Source: Spinellus fusiger (taxonomy: Eukaryota; Mucoromycota; Mucoromycetes; Mucorales; Phycomycetaceae). From it: DNA of 64,000 bases. The notes below the pieces were generated by a model. That model was not told the DNA's origin, ran no database searches, and worked only from the letters and a program-made list of their open reading frames with translations. Positions 36,763-49,537 of this stretch are shown piece by piece. The stretch spans positions 210,220 through 274,219 of the forward strand of contig JALLLS010000049.1 of NCBI GenBank assembly GCA_025094145.1. The letters are read 5' to 3'. The number at the start of each line of letters is the position of its first letter. Positions within the stretch are counted from its first letter, which is position 1. Position numbers and translations under genes: made by a program.

Positions 36763-37130
36763 CTCAATCCAAAGAAGGGCAGTCTTCATTGGAGCGTTCC
36801 AATGGAAGGGAGTAAAGACAGTGGAGGGGAATGAAGAACGGTGAATTAGGTATCAATGTAGAAATAAAGAAATACAGAAATGCAGAAATACAGAAATACA
36901 GAAATAGGTCGTGAGCAGTCATAAGAAAGCAGAAGAAACACCACCGCCTTAAGGAGTATGAAGTGGGGCTATTTATACACGTGGTATGGAGGGGGTTTTG
37001 GCTCTTTCTTAGAAGTGGATTGCCTGTTAATTACATACTGAGTGTTTATTTGCTGCTCACAGACAACGTGTTGACAGCTTGTTGACAGCTTGTTAATAAG
37101 TAGTTTGTGGCTTGTTTATGTCTTGCTGAC

Positions 37131-37218
37131 TACTTGTTAACTACTTGTTAACTACTTGTTAATTACTTGTTAATTACTTGTTAATTACTTGTTAACCACT
37201 TATCAACCACTTATCAAC
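37131..37218. repeat. 11-bp TACTTGTTAAC array, eight units
   Basis: Eight tandem 11-bp units. The first six are TACTTGTTAAC or TACTTGTTAAT and the last two are CACTTATCAAC. Confidence 0.9.
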
Positions 37219-37739
37219 TACTGACTCACGGATCCAGGCATGGGGTCAGAATTAAGATTAAAAATAGAGTTTCGATACGAACAAGACAAACACATCTCTT
37301 CTGCAGCGTGCTACTATTTCTTATTTAGCATTTATACAGTGCTTGACGACAAACATTGAAGAAATAGTGTTTCTAATTTAGGCAATAATTCAACTACACT
37401 ATTCAACTGAGAAACCAATCTACAGGATAGGGCATAGATGTGGGGTAGTTTAGAGTGTTGTTTTAGAGGTACCATCCAATGATCAATAGAAATGATAGAC
37501 TCTAGTTTGTGTTTTATTGGTAGGATGTGTTATTTTTGTATTTTCTGCACTGAAAAAGATCACTGGCATTAGTCTTATAATGAATAGGCTATCAATAATA
37601 AACATAATGTAAACAATGAGCCTATAAAGAGATTCAAGGGATACTTGCTTGGCTGTTGAGCTATCATTATAAATGAAGGTAGGCGTTGATTTCTCTCTGA
37701 TTCTTCATAACAAAATGTCCTAGTAGAAAGGGTAGTGCC

Positions 37740-37862
37740 ATGTTTGTGCTTGTGCTTGTGTTTGTGCTTGTGTTTGTGCTTGTATTTGTATTTGTATTTG
37801 TATTTGTATTTGTATTTGTATTTGTATTTGTATTTGTATTTGTATTTGTATTGGTGCTTATA
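37740..37862. repeat. (TTTGTA)n hexanucleotide array
   Basis: It starts as TTTGTGCTTGTG and becomes perfect TTTGTA hexamers over about 85 bp. It is close to the G-poor side of telomere-like patterns, but it is internal and not a telomere motif. Confidence 0.9.
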
Positions 37863-37978
37863 TTGGTGTTCATGTGTTGTGATCTGAATGGCGTGCTATG
37901 TACTATGTGTTGTGTCTATTGATCTGAGTGCCTTATCAAGTCACTCTTTAGGATAGCATTGTGCAGCCATGGCATCTC

Positions 37979-38038
37979 TCTTCACTCCCTTCACTCTCTT
38001 CACTCTCTTCACTCTCTTCACTCTCTTCACTACCCTCA
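37979..38038. repeat. 9-bp CTCTTCACT array
   Basis: Six or seven units with two variants. Confidence 0.85.
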
Positions 38039-38412
38039 CTACACACTAACCCAAGAAAACTATATCTGTCCAACAACGCCTTTGGTTTTCCTGGGAAGGT
38101 TTCTTTTTGTCTCTTCAGTTGCTTTGTCTTTGAAACTGATGATACTGACCAGGTAGCCTTACCTGATAAGTAGCAGGTATCCCATGCCAGGAACACAAGA
38201 CAGTGGGAGCATGATGAACAATGAACAGAAACAAGATTTTAATTCTTGTCCACTGTAACTCACTCTCAATGTCCAACCCAAGTGGCCTTGGTGTACTGTC
38301 CCATCCCATGCAATGCTACATTGGTGTCTACTCTTTCCCCCATCTGTCCCATTCTTTCTTCTCTTCATGGGGATCCTTATAGATTGCATTGGACTTTATT
38401 ATTATTGTTTAT

Positions 38413-38622
38413 TTATGTATGTATGTATTTATGTATGTATTTATGTATGTATGTATGTATGTATGTATTTATGTATTTATGTATGTATTTATGTATGTAT
38501 GTATGTATGTATGTATTTATGTATTTATGTATTTATGTATGTATGTATGTATGTATGTATGTATGTATGTATGTATGTATGTATGTATGTATGTATGTAT
38601 GTATGTATGTATCTGTCTATCT
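38413..38622. repeat. (ATGT)n array with ATTT interruptions
   Basis: About 210 bp of TATG tetramers interrupted at regular spacing by TATT, giving long false Tyr/Val/Cys/Met frames. Confidence 0.95.
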
Positions 38623-38707
38623 GTCTATCTATTTATGCTCCCTTCCAGTCATGTCATGCAGAATGTGTCCCTTTTATTATTATATTTTATTCGTACACCT
38701 GCACTGA

Positions 38708-39314
38708 CTATATATCTTGTTCACCAATACCTTTCTGTTCTTCTGGTGATGGACCTGGTGATGGACCTGGTGATCTGAAAAGTAAACCAGACCCAGCATA
38801 CATCACCACAAAGAATGCTAATATCATGCCAATGTAAAGGCACATTTGTCGCTTGTGACGGGTGGATACCATTCGGTTCATGCGGCCCATTGAGTTCCTG
38901 AGGCTGTCTCCTAGCCCGCTAAAGGCTGAATTCTATAGTGAGAGAGAATGGGGTTAATATATCCTATAGGCCATGGAGCAGCACAAGTGGGCATCGATAG
39001 AAGAAAGACAAATAGTGGGGAAGAGACCTTTCCTTCTATAAAAGTATACTCATCTACTTACAGACTCATCAAGCAATCGATCTTGGTCATTCACTTCTTG
39101 GTGCATTTCTAATGTAATCTACTCTTCATTACTACACAGCAGTTGGGGGTAGCTAGGCTTACGTTCTTGAGAGCCGATAGTTTGTAGCCCAACTCGTACA
39201 TTCTAACATCGTTTTGCTGTTCAAACACATAGCTGTTGTCTTTTGTTCTAGCAGAGCCTTCTGCTCGTTTATTGGCCCTATTTGTATACGTTGAGAAACA
39301 GACTTTCTATGCAT
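38708..39314 (-). CDS. Qc-SNARE, Bet1/Sft1 type
   Basis: Exons on the minus strand: 39314-39304, 39247-39163, 39118-39062, 38932-38708, giving 125 residues with agreeing phases. The SNARE helix runs from ITLEMHQEVNDQDRLLDES through SAFSGLGDSLRNSMGRM, with the Q in NDQDRLLDE as the zero-layer residue. A basic patch (STRHKRQ) then leads into a single C-terminal TM (MCLYIGMILAFFVVMYAG). Bet1/Sft1 proteins act in ER-Golgi and intra-Golgi fusion. Unlike the usual short luminal end, about 25 residues follow the TM (RSPGPSPGPSPEEQ...), partly from a 12-bp duplication. The first exon (MHRK) is the least certain: it was chosen because its phase fits and a start is needed. Confidence 0.8.
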
Positions 39315-40081
39315 TTCAAGTCATGCCTACGTGCCACATTTATCCACTTTATATCTCACTAGAGACACTTTCCTTGCAAGCCTGAATTGAAACACAGAAT
39401 ATATAGAGGGGAAGGATGGATGACGTAATGAGGTGCTCAGGGCTAATCCAAGCAGAGGAAAACTCAGTTCCTGTCAGTTGTAGAAATTGGAAAAAAAAAA
39501 ATCACTACCCATGCCACCTGAAATTCCAAGTGTTAATGTGGTTACACTGTGAATGATAGAAAATACAGTTTTAGGAAGGATAGGATCAGCATGTGTCCTT
39601 TGGCTAACCATCTCCTGTCAAATGCCCCTCCTAACAATAAGGAGATCCAAATGAAGATCTGTTGGACTATTACAGTGCATACCAAGTGCATACCAAGTGC
39701 ATACCAAGTGCAGACATAGTGAGTGACTGGCCAAATGAACAGGTGGGTGAGTGGAATCTTATAGTGGATAGCCCCTCCCTCGACATAGTTTCAATAGGAA
39801 AAAGGTACATACCTATTAGTAATTTGATTGATTCGTGTCTTTTTATTGGTCGTGTAATGAACTTGTCTTATTTCTTGGTAACTATTTTTCAACTCAACAA
39901 AACAATGAAATCGACACCTACTAAATGAACAAATAGTCATCCTACTTTTTTGTATTATTTTTTCATTGTGTTAGACGACAATGAACCATTGATGGGCACA
40001 GCATGTTTCTATCAACACCAAGGCCACTCATTTGTAGGCATGTGTGGACTGAAGTTTAGCTCTTTCCATGTGTATGCTGAT

Positions 40082-40166
40082 ATAGTAGTAATAGTAGTAG
40101 TAGTGGCAGCAGAAGCAGTAGCAGTAGCAGTAACAGTAACAGTAGCAGTAGCAGTAACAGTAGCAG
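40082..40166. repeat. GTA/GCA trinucleotide array
   Basis: AGTAGTAGTAGTGGCAGCAGAAGCAG-type trinucleotides (here described, not fully listed), with alternating GTAGCA and GTAACA. Confidence 0.9.
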
Positions 40167-40424
40167 TTATTCCATTGAATAATAAAGGCTTACATACACC
40201 ACTACTAAAAGGACTAACAAAGAGATATAGCAAAGAGATATAGATCTAAAAACAGCTTATTTAACCTTTCATTGGCATTCCTATCACTGCCTAAGGCTGG
40301 AGTTCAAACGTGTCTCTTGCAACTTGCCCCTTTTTTTCCTTTCTTTTCTTTTGACGACAAGGTGGAGAATATTAAATTAGTGATTTTGTTTGGTTTTATA
40401 AGAGAATACAATAAAATACAAGAG

Positions 40425-40500
40425 AATACATAACTACATAACTACATAGCTACATAGCTATACAAATACATAACAACATAACTACATAACTACATAAATG
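40425..40500. repeat. ACATAACT/ACATAGCT tandem array
   Basis: Imperfect 9-10 bp units ACATAACT(A). Confidence 0.8.
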
Positions 40501-41851
40501 TGTTTGGCTGTGTAGCCTTCCTTACCAGACACTGTTTTCATTTTCTGTCGAGAGTCAAAGGGTTGTGTCGGGGATCCAAAGAGACCGTTGTGTAGATCTT
40601 TCATGGCCATTGATTCATCCAAGTGTATCAATGAATGGGGGTGCATCTATCTACCAGACTTGTATTTCCAAACTGCTACCCAAAGAATACATACTAAAGA
40701 ATATCTAATAACAGAAAATGCAGATCCCTTGTATTCTATGACGTTGTTAATGAACAGAGTACACTCAGACAGCTCTTTGTATGGACAGACTAATCTACAT
40801 ACATAATGCTTGATCCTCCAGCAGAATTCATGTGCACAGATACTACATAGCAACAAGAAGAAGATGAAGAGAAGAATCTTGGCGCAGTCTATTCTCCACA
40901 CATAAGCTTGTGAAGGGAAGGCTGCTGTGTTCTGATACAAGTAAGCCATCTCTCTTTTTTTCTTCTTTTTTTTTCCTTTTCCTTTTCTCTTGCAGAACTT
41001 GGTGTCTCCCATGGAATGATTGGCTTACTTTCAAGGGTTGTGTTCTCTAATGGCTGTACTCTTTTGGATTCCGCCTATGTTTTCAATTCATAAATCAAAT
41101 ATCTCTTTGTCCTAGGTGTTCCCATGGACGCACTTGTTCTAATCGATCGTAGTTTTCTCTTTTTCTGTTTCTCTCCTTCAACATCAACAGAACTCTCCCG
41201 TGTCTAGTGTATGCATCTACAAGACAAAGAAAGAAAGAAAGAAAGATAAAGAGAAATGACAAGAGGTGTATTTCCTAGTGTAAAAGAGACACTATCTTTC
41301 TTGCCACTGGTACTAGTTTAGTATAGCATCCTGGCTTTGAGCTACTCTATTTAAAATAAGGTATAAAAATAAAATAACAGAAAACAAGTGGATTGAGAGT
41401 TGTGTGCATTCGGGCTTGACCTACGAATAGGCAGGTTGGAGGCAATGAATAAGTGTTACACGTAATGAACAAACAATTAGACTTTACAGCAGTCTTTTCT
41501 TGTCTATGCCTCTACCAAGGAGAAGGGCCGTCCATAAAGCACTTGTCCATGAACAAACAAATTAAAATAAAACAGACAGTAAGAAGAGTGTCTTGGCAGT
41601 GGACAAGAAGGAGAATGTAAATAAAAACTCATCACAACAGCCCAATGTCACTACATACCAAGCGATTGGAAGTAAGTTTATTTTATATTAGATCTATATT
41701 CTTTTTTACCTTTTTATTTTTATTTGTGCTTCATTAACCTTTAAGAACAAGACAGGTGGTGACAATTAGATATCCGACATGGTACACCTTTCTTAAAACT
41801 ATGACATGTCAGTAGTGTAGAAACTCATTGGGCGTATGCAGGCTCCCTTTT

Positions 41852-41981
41852 TTATTTTATTTTTTATTTTTTATTTTTTATTTTTTATTTTTATTATTTT
41901 TATTATTATTATTACTATTATTACTATTATTAGTATTATTATTAGTATTATTATTAGTATTATTATTAGTATTATTATTAG

Positions 41982-42031
<50 letters not shown>

Positions 42032-42078
42032 CTATCACTATCACTATCACTATCACTACCACTATCACTATGACTACC
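41852..42078. repeat. ATT array followed by CACTAT hexamers
   Basis: TATTTTTT pentamers/heptamers pass into ATTATTATTAGT 12-mers, then ATT trinucleotides, and end in CACTAT hexamers. Confidence 0.95.
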
Positions 42079-43812
42079 ACTATCATTGATTGGCTCTGTC
42101 TCTACCTGCCATTGTTTGTACTGTTTTTATTGTCTCCCCGTGATAGAAGCCATGCAGGTGTGTATAGAAGACACCCTTGGTTTCTACACTGTGGGTGTGT
42201 TTATCTCTTTATTCCAAGCATCTAAAAGACTACTTTTCTACTCATTAAATGAGCTTAAACACACGTGGATAAATCGTCTGAACTGTATCTCATTGATTTA
42301 TTGCATTTACCAAACCCTCATTACTAGAATAACGAAAATTAAGATGTGTTTATTTTATTATCTAATCGATTGTAATGGAGGCATGGGACATAGAATTGCT
42401 TTTCTGGCCAGCACCCAAGTGGCAGTGGCAGAACGAGCAGTGGTGGTAGACTGAGGAAGGATTCTCCGTAAAGTATGAGGTTGGGACTAGTACATTCAAG
42501 GTATTATTGGGTAGGAAGACTAGCAAGCATTGGGCCAAGTAGCACGTGTGAAGACACTGAGGAGAGCGAAGAGCAGAGAGAAACAGCTTCAATAAGATAA
42601 AGGCAGAAGAGTGATTCAATGACCCATGGCAATTCTAGGGTCATTGAGTCACTAGGCAAGCTCCATGCAACGAGACTAATAGAAATAAGGTATGATTGCA
42701 TTACAAGACATCATTTATCAGGCGATAGAATAGGTGACGCCAGAGTAATACAAAGTAGAGATGGAGATGGGTTATTATATTTTATATTTTTCATTTTTTG
42801 TATTCACCAGATAATTAAATGAAACCTTAACGATTGGATAAGATAAACAAGGGAAATAGAATACAATTTATATGTTTCTCTTTTCTACACTAGAGATGGA
42901 GTGATGGCCAATAGATCCTTGCGCCTGACAGATGAGACTCTATAGATAATAAAATAGGCATTAATTGCTAATTAATTTGTAGGGCGGGAAAGGAGACAAA
43001 GAGGATTGGACATGATAATAAAAATGTAAAGCAGACTACCATGAAGAAGGATAAATATAGCAAGATCCTTTATGTTGGCATAGAGGGTAGGGTAGGGTCT
43101 ATTCCAACAGCACCACTCCAGAGTAGGTAGATGAGTGGGTGGGTCACTGCATTGGCCTTTATCTGACTCTCTTTATCTGCCTACATTGATAGCCTCAAGG
43201 AAGACCCACACAGCAGAAATGTCAATCGCCCTACGCATAAGACCACCTGCAGTTAAACAATAGAAATGACTCTGTAGAAATGGTAAGAGATCAAAGGGAG
43301 AGGAGAAGGGGAGAACATGAGGCAATGAGGCAATGAGGCAATATGGGAGGAGGAAGGGGGCTGATTTCTTCCACTTGCAAAATAGACGGTATGGGCTCAA
43401 GTGATAGGTTGCTATGGTGAATGGAAAGAACAATAAACGGTGTACACACTCTTGCCTGTTTAAAACGGAGATCTTTGTTGAATACAAGTTCACTCGAGTT
43501 CATTTTTTATATTTATATATTTTTATCCTGTGTGGTACTGCAGCTTCCTTTATCATTTCCACTTTTTCCTCGTCTTTCTTTTCTTTCTCTGTTTATTTTG
43601 TGAACAGGCGTTGAATGCTCTTCTCTTTTCTTTCTTTCACTGCTTAATAGAAGATCCAGTTTTATTAAGTGATTCCTCTGTAGATACCTCTTGTATAATC
43701 TCTCCTCCTTCCACCTTTCTATTACTACTCTTATATTACTCGTACACATTCATTCATTTATATTTACACTCAAATACACTCAAATACACCACCACCTGTG
43801 TCTCTTAATATC

Positions 43813-45937
43813 ATGACTGTCCTCCAGCACACACCTGTTGTTATCAATGCACAGCAAGAAGAGGAAGAAGTTGCTCTTGCTACTTATCTGACGAATAAAA
43901 TGCGTATTGACCAGGCAAGTAGTGCAAATGTCAATTTAGATTAGAGAAAAAGAGAAAACACACACATATACACACACATTTTCTTTCTCTTGTCATTCTT
44001 TTTATTTATTTATATATCTATTTATCTATTTATCTATTTATCTATTTATCTATTTATTTATCTATTTATTTATCTATTTATCTATTTATTTATATATCTA
44101 TTTATTTATATATCTATTTATCTATTTATTTATATATCTATTTATCTATTTATTTATCTATCTATTTTCCTTATGGATTCCCTTTTATTTTGTGAATTTC
44201 CTTTTTCCCCCTTTTCTTGTTCTCTCTTTCTCTCTTTCTCTTCCCTCAATCTCAATGGTTACCCATCTGCGGGTTTCCAGAAATGATCACAAAAGGGACG
44301 CACGGTTGCCGTATTCGGTGATGAGGTTTATTTATAAATCCAATGGCCCTTGTGTACTTGAAGATGAATTGGCTTGTGTTCATTCGATTTGACGGATATC
44401 TCCTTAAAATCAAACTTTTCCTCTTTTCTTGTTTTACACTTCTTTGCCACATTTTTACTAAGACAAAGACATCTCTTTATCTTCTTTAGACTCAAGACAT
44501 TTGGAATTACCAACCACAACCAACAGCAGCTGATTGGTCTTTACAACCTACGTATGCACCTTCGGGACCTTACTATCCGCCTTACCAGAGCCACCCTGTC
44601 TACCCTACTCCGGCCATGAATCTACCCAATAAGCCTCAACGCCCACACACCTCCTCTCGTTCTCACCCACGCACCAACAGCAACAGTAACACATCCCGCG
44701 AAGTGTTACAAGTCAAGAAATCAACCTCCACACCGCTCCCCACACAGCGTACACGCGACAGAACCACACCAGGCGCACACCCCAGGCGACGAGAAGAGAA
44801 CAGGCCCTCCAAGCCCATGCAAGACTCCCGGACCCCTCCCGGACCTCCTTCTTACCATTCCGGCTCTGCTTCTGGTTCAGTCGTGTCCATCTCCACCTCG
44901 ATCACCTCTACTCTTGCGTCTGATCCCCGTCGATCTTCTGTCACGTCTCTGTCCTCCTCAGCGACGCAATTCTCAGCACAGTCAGAAATGACAGATAGGA
45001 AATCCTTCTCCAAGCGTCTGCGTAAAGTGTTCAGCATGAGCAGCATCCGCTCTAAAGACATTGCCCCTGACTCAGCAAACCACCATACCCAGTTCTCCTC
45101 TCTTGACTCTGTGTCTGAGCACCAGTCTAGTGAAAAGAATCCTTCTCTTCGTCGACGGTCATTGGCCTCTCTCTCCTCTCTCTTCCAAAAACAGCCCATG
45201 CCCACCAAGACCTGCTCCACCTCACATACATCGCTGAGTCGCCGCCACTCACTGGGCGATCTGGATCAGATCCTCGAGACAGAAGACAAGAGATCCCGAC
45301 CCAGTCTACGCGTGAACACCGAGCAGCCCACTCCCAAAAGAAGTGTGATGAAAGGTAAGCCCATTCACCCTCATCCGCCACAGCATCCCCTGGCGTGTCT
45401 TGCTGGGTTGAGTCTCACTCTTCCTTCCTAGCTCCCAACAGATCTGCACCCGATTCCCCCAACTCGGCCATGTCTTCTCGCTCCTCCTCCCGTCTCCCAC
45501 CACCACAGCGCCTCACCACGCATGATCTGCCCTCGCCCACACCCTCCTCCTCCTCCTCCTCCACGCATCCCCGCCTGCCCAACCACACGGCAGCCACAGA
45601 AGAAGACACAGCAGAAAAGCCAAGACTGGGCATACACTATGGTCTGGCAATGCATGGCTCACCCCGACTCAAACCCGCCTCCACCTCCAACAGCTCCCTT
45701 GCTCTCTCGGAACAGACACAGGCCATGTCCAGACGAAGACTTGTCTTTTGTCCTACAATCCAGTGCCACGAAACATTTGCTGCCTCAGACTATGACCGTC
45801 GCTGTGATAACAATGCCACATGTCAGCGACTGACGCCTTTGTTGGCTATGAAGATTAAACAAGAACTCAATGAGTATAAACTGACAGAAATGGAAGTACA
45901 CGTTGAGAGCCGTCAGTTTACACATTTCTTCCTGTAA
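43813..45937 (+). CDS. Bni4-like scaffold, candidate PP1-docking protein
   Basis: Exons: 43813-43914, 44490-45354, 45432-45937; phases agree and give 490 residues. The first intron uses a GC donor (CAG/GCAAGT) and is 575 nt. An acidic N-terminus (QQEEEEVALATYL) is followed by a Tyr/Pro segment and a long Ser/Arg-rich disordered middle with a FSKRLRKVFSM basic helix. The conserved C-terminus begins RRRLVFCPTI, a variant of the RVxF docking motif, then SDYDRRCDN, CQRLTPLLAMKIKQELNEYK and a terminal EVHVESRQFTHFFL. This block matches the C-terminal domain I recall for yeast Bni4 and related proteins that recruit Glc7 (PP1) to the bud neck. Function in a fungus without budding is inference. No TM segment. 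Confidence 0.7.
44007..44170. repeat. TATCTATT array in intron 1 of the Bni4-like gene
   Basis: About 165 bp of TATCTATTTATC units lie inside the 575-nt GC-AG intron. Confidence 0.9.
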
Positions 45938-46478
45938 AATCCCCCCTACACTACACACACTACCCTTGTCTTTTTATTTCTTTTTCTTTTTGTTTTTTCT
46001 TTCTTTCTTTTTATTCTAATGTGTCGTTCATTTCTCTCTTTTTTATACTTGTCTTTAGTCTCTCCTTTCTTTCCATTCACATACACCCATTCTAGTCTCC
46101 TTCCTTTCTCTCTCCTTTCTCTCTCTCTCTCTTATTAAAAATGTCTTTTTCGTATGTCTCAAGTGTTATTGGCAAATCAATCATAATGAGAAATAGAAAT
46201 AACAAGAGTAACAAGAGCAACAAGAGTAACAAGAGTAATAAGAGTAATAAGAAACAGGAAAAGAAAAAGAACCGAGAAAAGAAAGACCTGCGTAGTTTTA
46301 AAAAATAGACATAGGTGACTGCTCTTCTTTGGAAAGTGTCTCTCCACAAGTCACATCCACAGGAAACAAGTCATAAACAAATAAACTGCAGTGGCCCGGT
46401 CCTTTTTTTTGCCCTCAAAGCGTGACTTGGCTCTCTTTTCTTCTCCTTTTCTTATTACTCTTGTTGTCTCCACACATC
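45938..46478. other. Intergenic region upstream of mL38
   Basis: CT-rich tracts (45960-46135) follow the stop of the Bni4-like gene, then an AACAAGAGT array. The last 60 bp before 46479 are pyrimidine-rich, typical of a fungal transcription start. No gene is seen. Confidence 0.5.
46198..46252. repeat. 9-bp AACAAGAGT array
   Basis: Six units of AACAAGAGT/AATAAGAGT. Confidence 0.85.
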
Positions 46479-48185
46479 ATGTTGAGCGCTTTGGCTAGAC
46501 GAGCCACGCATGCCAAGGGTCAGGTCTTTTCTAAGCCTCTCTTCCAAGTAAGTGGACTTAAATGGCTGTCCCTGGTATTCACTTGTTTTCTTTCTTTCTA
46601 GTCTGTCCGTCATTCATCCAAGGAAGCCAATGTCTCCAACACAGCTTATGCAGACGCGGTGTCAAAGCACAGTGCGTATGAGGAAGCCATGCAGCTTATT
46701 ACAAAAGACAAGCATGAGCGTCTTAGTTTCCTGACCTCGGTTGAGAAGGAAATAGCCCGAGTTTCCAAAAGTAATGGATGTTTTCTTTAATAGTTCCATG
46801 GAAAACTAACTCTCTTGTTTACTTTATTATTTGTCTATTTATTTATTACTGTGGATGTGCACACATGACGACGACACCACCACCACCACCCATAACAGCT
46901 TCAACACCTCAACAGGCAGCTCAGTTAAAAGCTCTTGAAGCCCTTCAATTCGACCTCCAAGTCAAGGCAGAACTCAACGACCCCCAAGTACAAAAGAACT
47001 ATCGTCTTGGACACAGTAAATACGCATCCAACTTGCACACTTCTACACTTGCACATACTTTGACTAGAGAGGATTGACGACGAGACTGTTTTTTTTTCTT
47101 TTCTTTTTTCTGTAGTTGATATGGCACGTCCTGTGTACCGTTATATGCGTCAAGTAGAGTTCAACAAGGCACCCCGTGATAAACTGATGGAACGTACTAC
47201 TCAAATGAATGTGATTCCTGACGTGGTTCCACTTGGATTCACAGCTAAAGTGGAGTTGGAGATACGTGTCAAGGAAGGAGAAGCACCGATTGTGCCTGGT
47301 GTGTTTGTGAAGCCTGATGAGGTAAAGCAGTAGAAGAGGGAAGAAGAAGGAGGAGAGAAGAGGGGGCTCCATCTCCATTTTCTATCCATCTACGTGGGTG
47401 TGTCTTGGTGTATGGGTGTGTGGGTGTGTGCTTATCCTACAATAATTAGACGGTAGAAAGACCTGAGATGCGAGTGACCAACTTTCATACAGACACTCGG
47501 CTGTACACGTTGATGCTTGTTGATCCAGGTACATTGGAGAGACAAGTGCATGACAACAGGCACTGCTACTATCGTCAAGACTGACTGTATCCCTCCAATT
47601 GTTTAGATGTACCTGATGTGGCTCAACGTACCTATCAACAGTATTGCCATTGGTTAGTGTAAGTGATAAAAGGGAGAAACCAACAATGTCTGCAGATGTA
47701 TTCATCAATGGCATTGAATAAGAAGACTCATCCCAATGTACTCCACAGAACAAATATGCCACTGTCCGCCACAGATTCCCTTGTAAAAGGTGGTGATTCT
47801 GTACTTGACTATATTCCTCCTCATCCTCAGAAGGGTACAAAATACCACCGATACACCCTCATTGCATTTGAACAACCCAATGGTGGCAAAGACAGACTGA
47901 ATGTTGACGCCATGAAGCGTGAGCATTTTGATGCAAAGGCATTCGCATCCAACAACCATCTGACTGCCACTGGTTTATCCTTTTTCCGTGAAGAATGGGA
48001 CGCCTCTGTGTCCACCATTTACAAGGACATTTTGGGTAAGGAGCTGTTTTTGTTTTTGTTATTCTATAAGAGAGGGAGCATCCATAAACTCATGTTTTGT
48101 TTTATTTTCTTCAGGTACCAACGAACCTGTTTACGGCAAGCCACCAAAACCCCAGCGCTACATTCAAAGATCCAATTACATTTAG
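46479..48185 (+). CDS. MRPL35: Mitochondrial large-subunit ribosomal protein mL38 (MRPL35 type, PEBP fold)
   Basis: Exons: 46479-46547, 46602-46770, 46899-47015, 47116-47321, 47450-47528, 47607-47658, 47749-48035, 48115-48185; phases agree and give 349 residues. The N-terminus is a basic, amphipathic import leader (MLSALARRATHAKGQ; later SVRHSSKE). The middle has the yeast-like KNYRLGH and MARPVYRYMRQVEFN stretch. The C-terminal half is a PEBP-like fold: LYTLMLVDPDVPDV, then HW at the end of exon 6, DYIPPHPQKGTKYHRY and TGLSFFREEWD. That combination identifies mL38, an integral subunit near the central protuberance of the mitoribosome. All eight exons end with canonical splice sites. The yeast symbol is used by homology only. 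Confidence 0.9.
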
Positions 48186-49537
48186 AACTATGAATAAACC
48201 TACAATTACATAAAGTGGATACAATAAACACTGCACTCTAGAAAGAACACAAAGCCATTGACTAGGAAATCAAAAACAGAATCAATAGCACATGTCATTC
48301 GGATGGGAATCTACTGGGAATCCATCTTAAATAAAATGAAGAAAGAAAAAGAAAGAAAAAAGGGTGAAAGAACGGTAGATTAAACACATGGAGTCCATGT
48401 TCCACTGCCATTATTATGTGGAATTGAGTCAATAGTCACTACAGCCCTTCTTCCGATATTGAATTGGCTCATCCAATGAGAGATGCTCCAGTTTCTTCCT
48501 GGTGACTATTTTAATTTGAAAAAAAAAACATCTCCCTTCATTCTTATGTTGATGAGGGTCTATAACGAGTGTAGAACAGTCATTTACAATACAGTCTATA
48601 GTTCACACTATCCGAGCCGAGATGTATTTATTGTGACAGGAGCACATCATAATGAAGAATGAGAAGCCGAGAAAACGACGAGAAACGAAATTGAGTGTTT
48701 TGTAATACATGTAAAAGACATGCCAAAATTACCCTTTTGCTTCTTCTACCTTTCTTGTGTACAATTAAGCAAGTGGTAAATAATTATTAATAAATAAACA
48801 AATAAAATGGTTTATAACACGGTCGTCTCTCTTTCATTTAATTGTTATCCAGCAGGTGTATGCTATTTCGTTGTAATTTAACTACGGTAATTACCACATG
48901 TTTGGACGGGAATAGACATGTGTGTTGATTGATGGCTGATTATCTAATATCCTAAAATTATACAATTGGAAATTGAATGAAACGATCCAAATATGAAAAT
49001 TAGACAATGCTAAAAGAAGAAAAAAAACATCAGATGAATTAACTATCATTTATAGTTTTAATGCCTTTTTGTTGTTGTTGTTGGTACAGAACAAATACAG
49101 TCTTTTATTAAAATAGAATACATTAAAATATTCTTGGACAAACATAACACATGCCATGGAGAAGGTTCTCATTAGAGAATATATGAGGTGTGGTTGTGTA
49201 GAGCCTTTCTTTATGTTGGATCTCGTTATAGGATCAAGTATAGGAATCCATGTGCATAGCATACACTGGAATGATAAAGGTTTACAACAGAGGTCTCATT
49301 ATGGTGATGGAGAACTAAAAAAGGGGGCTACTGATTCTTCCTCTAGTTGGATAGTGGCTTAGAGATGTCTACAAGGCAAGTCTATATGTACACGATCTAG
49401 AAGACAACAGCATGTGTGTTTTTATTGATGCAGTCAAAAGTTATTTATCGATGCCTCAGACAAATAAGTCCACAAATGATATTTGATTTCTATGCCTTTT
49501 CTTTCTTTTCGTATTGTCTAATCTTTATAAATATATA
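48186..49537. other. Intergenic region
   Basis: No gene is found. It is A+T-rich, with AT repeats approaching the transposon. The open frame 49156-49362 has no motif. Confidence 0.55.

Larger units (their letters stand above)
36530..38707. other. Intergenic region rich in tandem repeats
   Basis: No gene is found. The stretch holds a TTTC run (36710-36760), AAATACAG/AAATGCAG repeats (36865-36905), an 11-bp array, a TTTGTA hexamer array, a 9-bp CTTCACTCT array and an ATGT array. Both neighbours read on the minus strand, so this is the upstream side of the fucosyltransferase-like gene and the 3' flank of the SNARE gene. Confidence 0.6.
39315..43812. other. 4.5-kb gene-poor region
   Basis: No gene is supported. 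The open frames at 39662-39928, 40647-41012 and 42086-42454 lack family motifs and splice partners. It contains GTA/GCA repeats (40082-40166), TAACTACATA repeats (40425-40500), an AAAG run (41228-41245) and a long ATT/CACTAT array. The last 300 bp are CT-rich and probably promoter of the downstream gene. Confidence 0.55.

Noticed and set aside
39662..39928. Plus-strand 88-codon frame with repeated start (CATACCAAGTG)
   Set aside because: The repeat is a small tandem duplication. The rest has no motif, no splice partner and A+T-rich composition.
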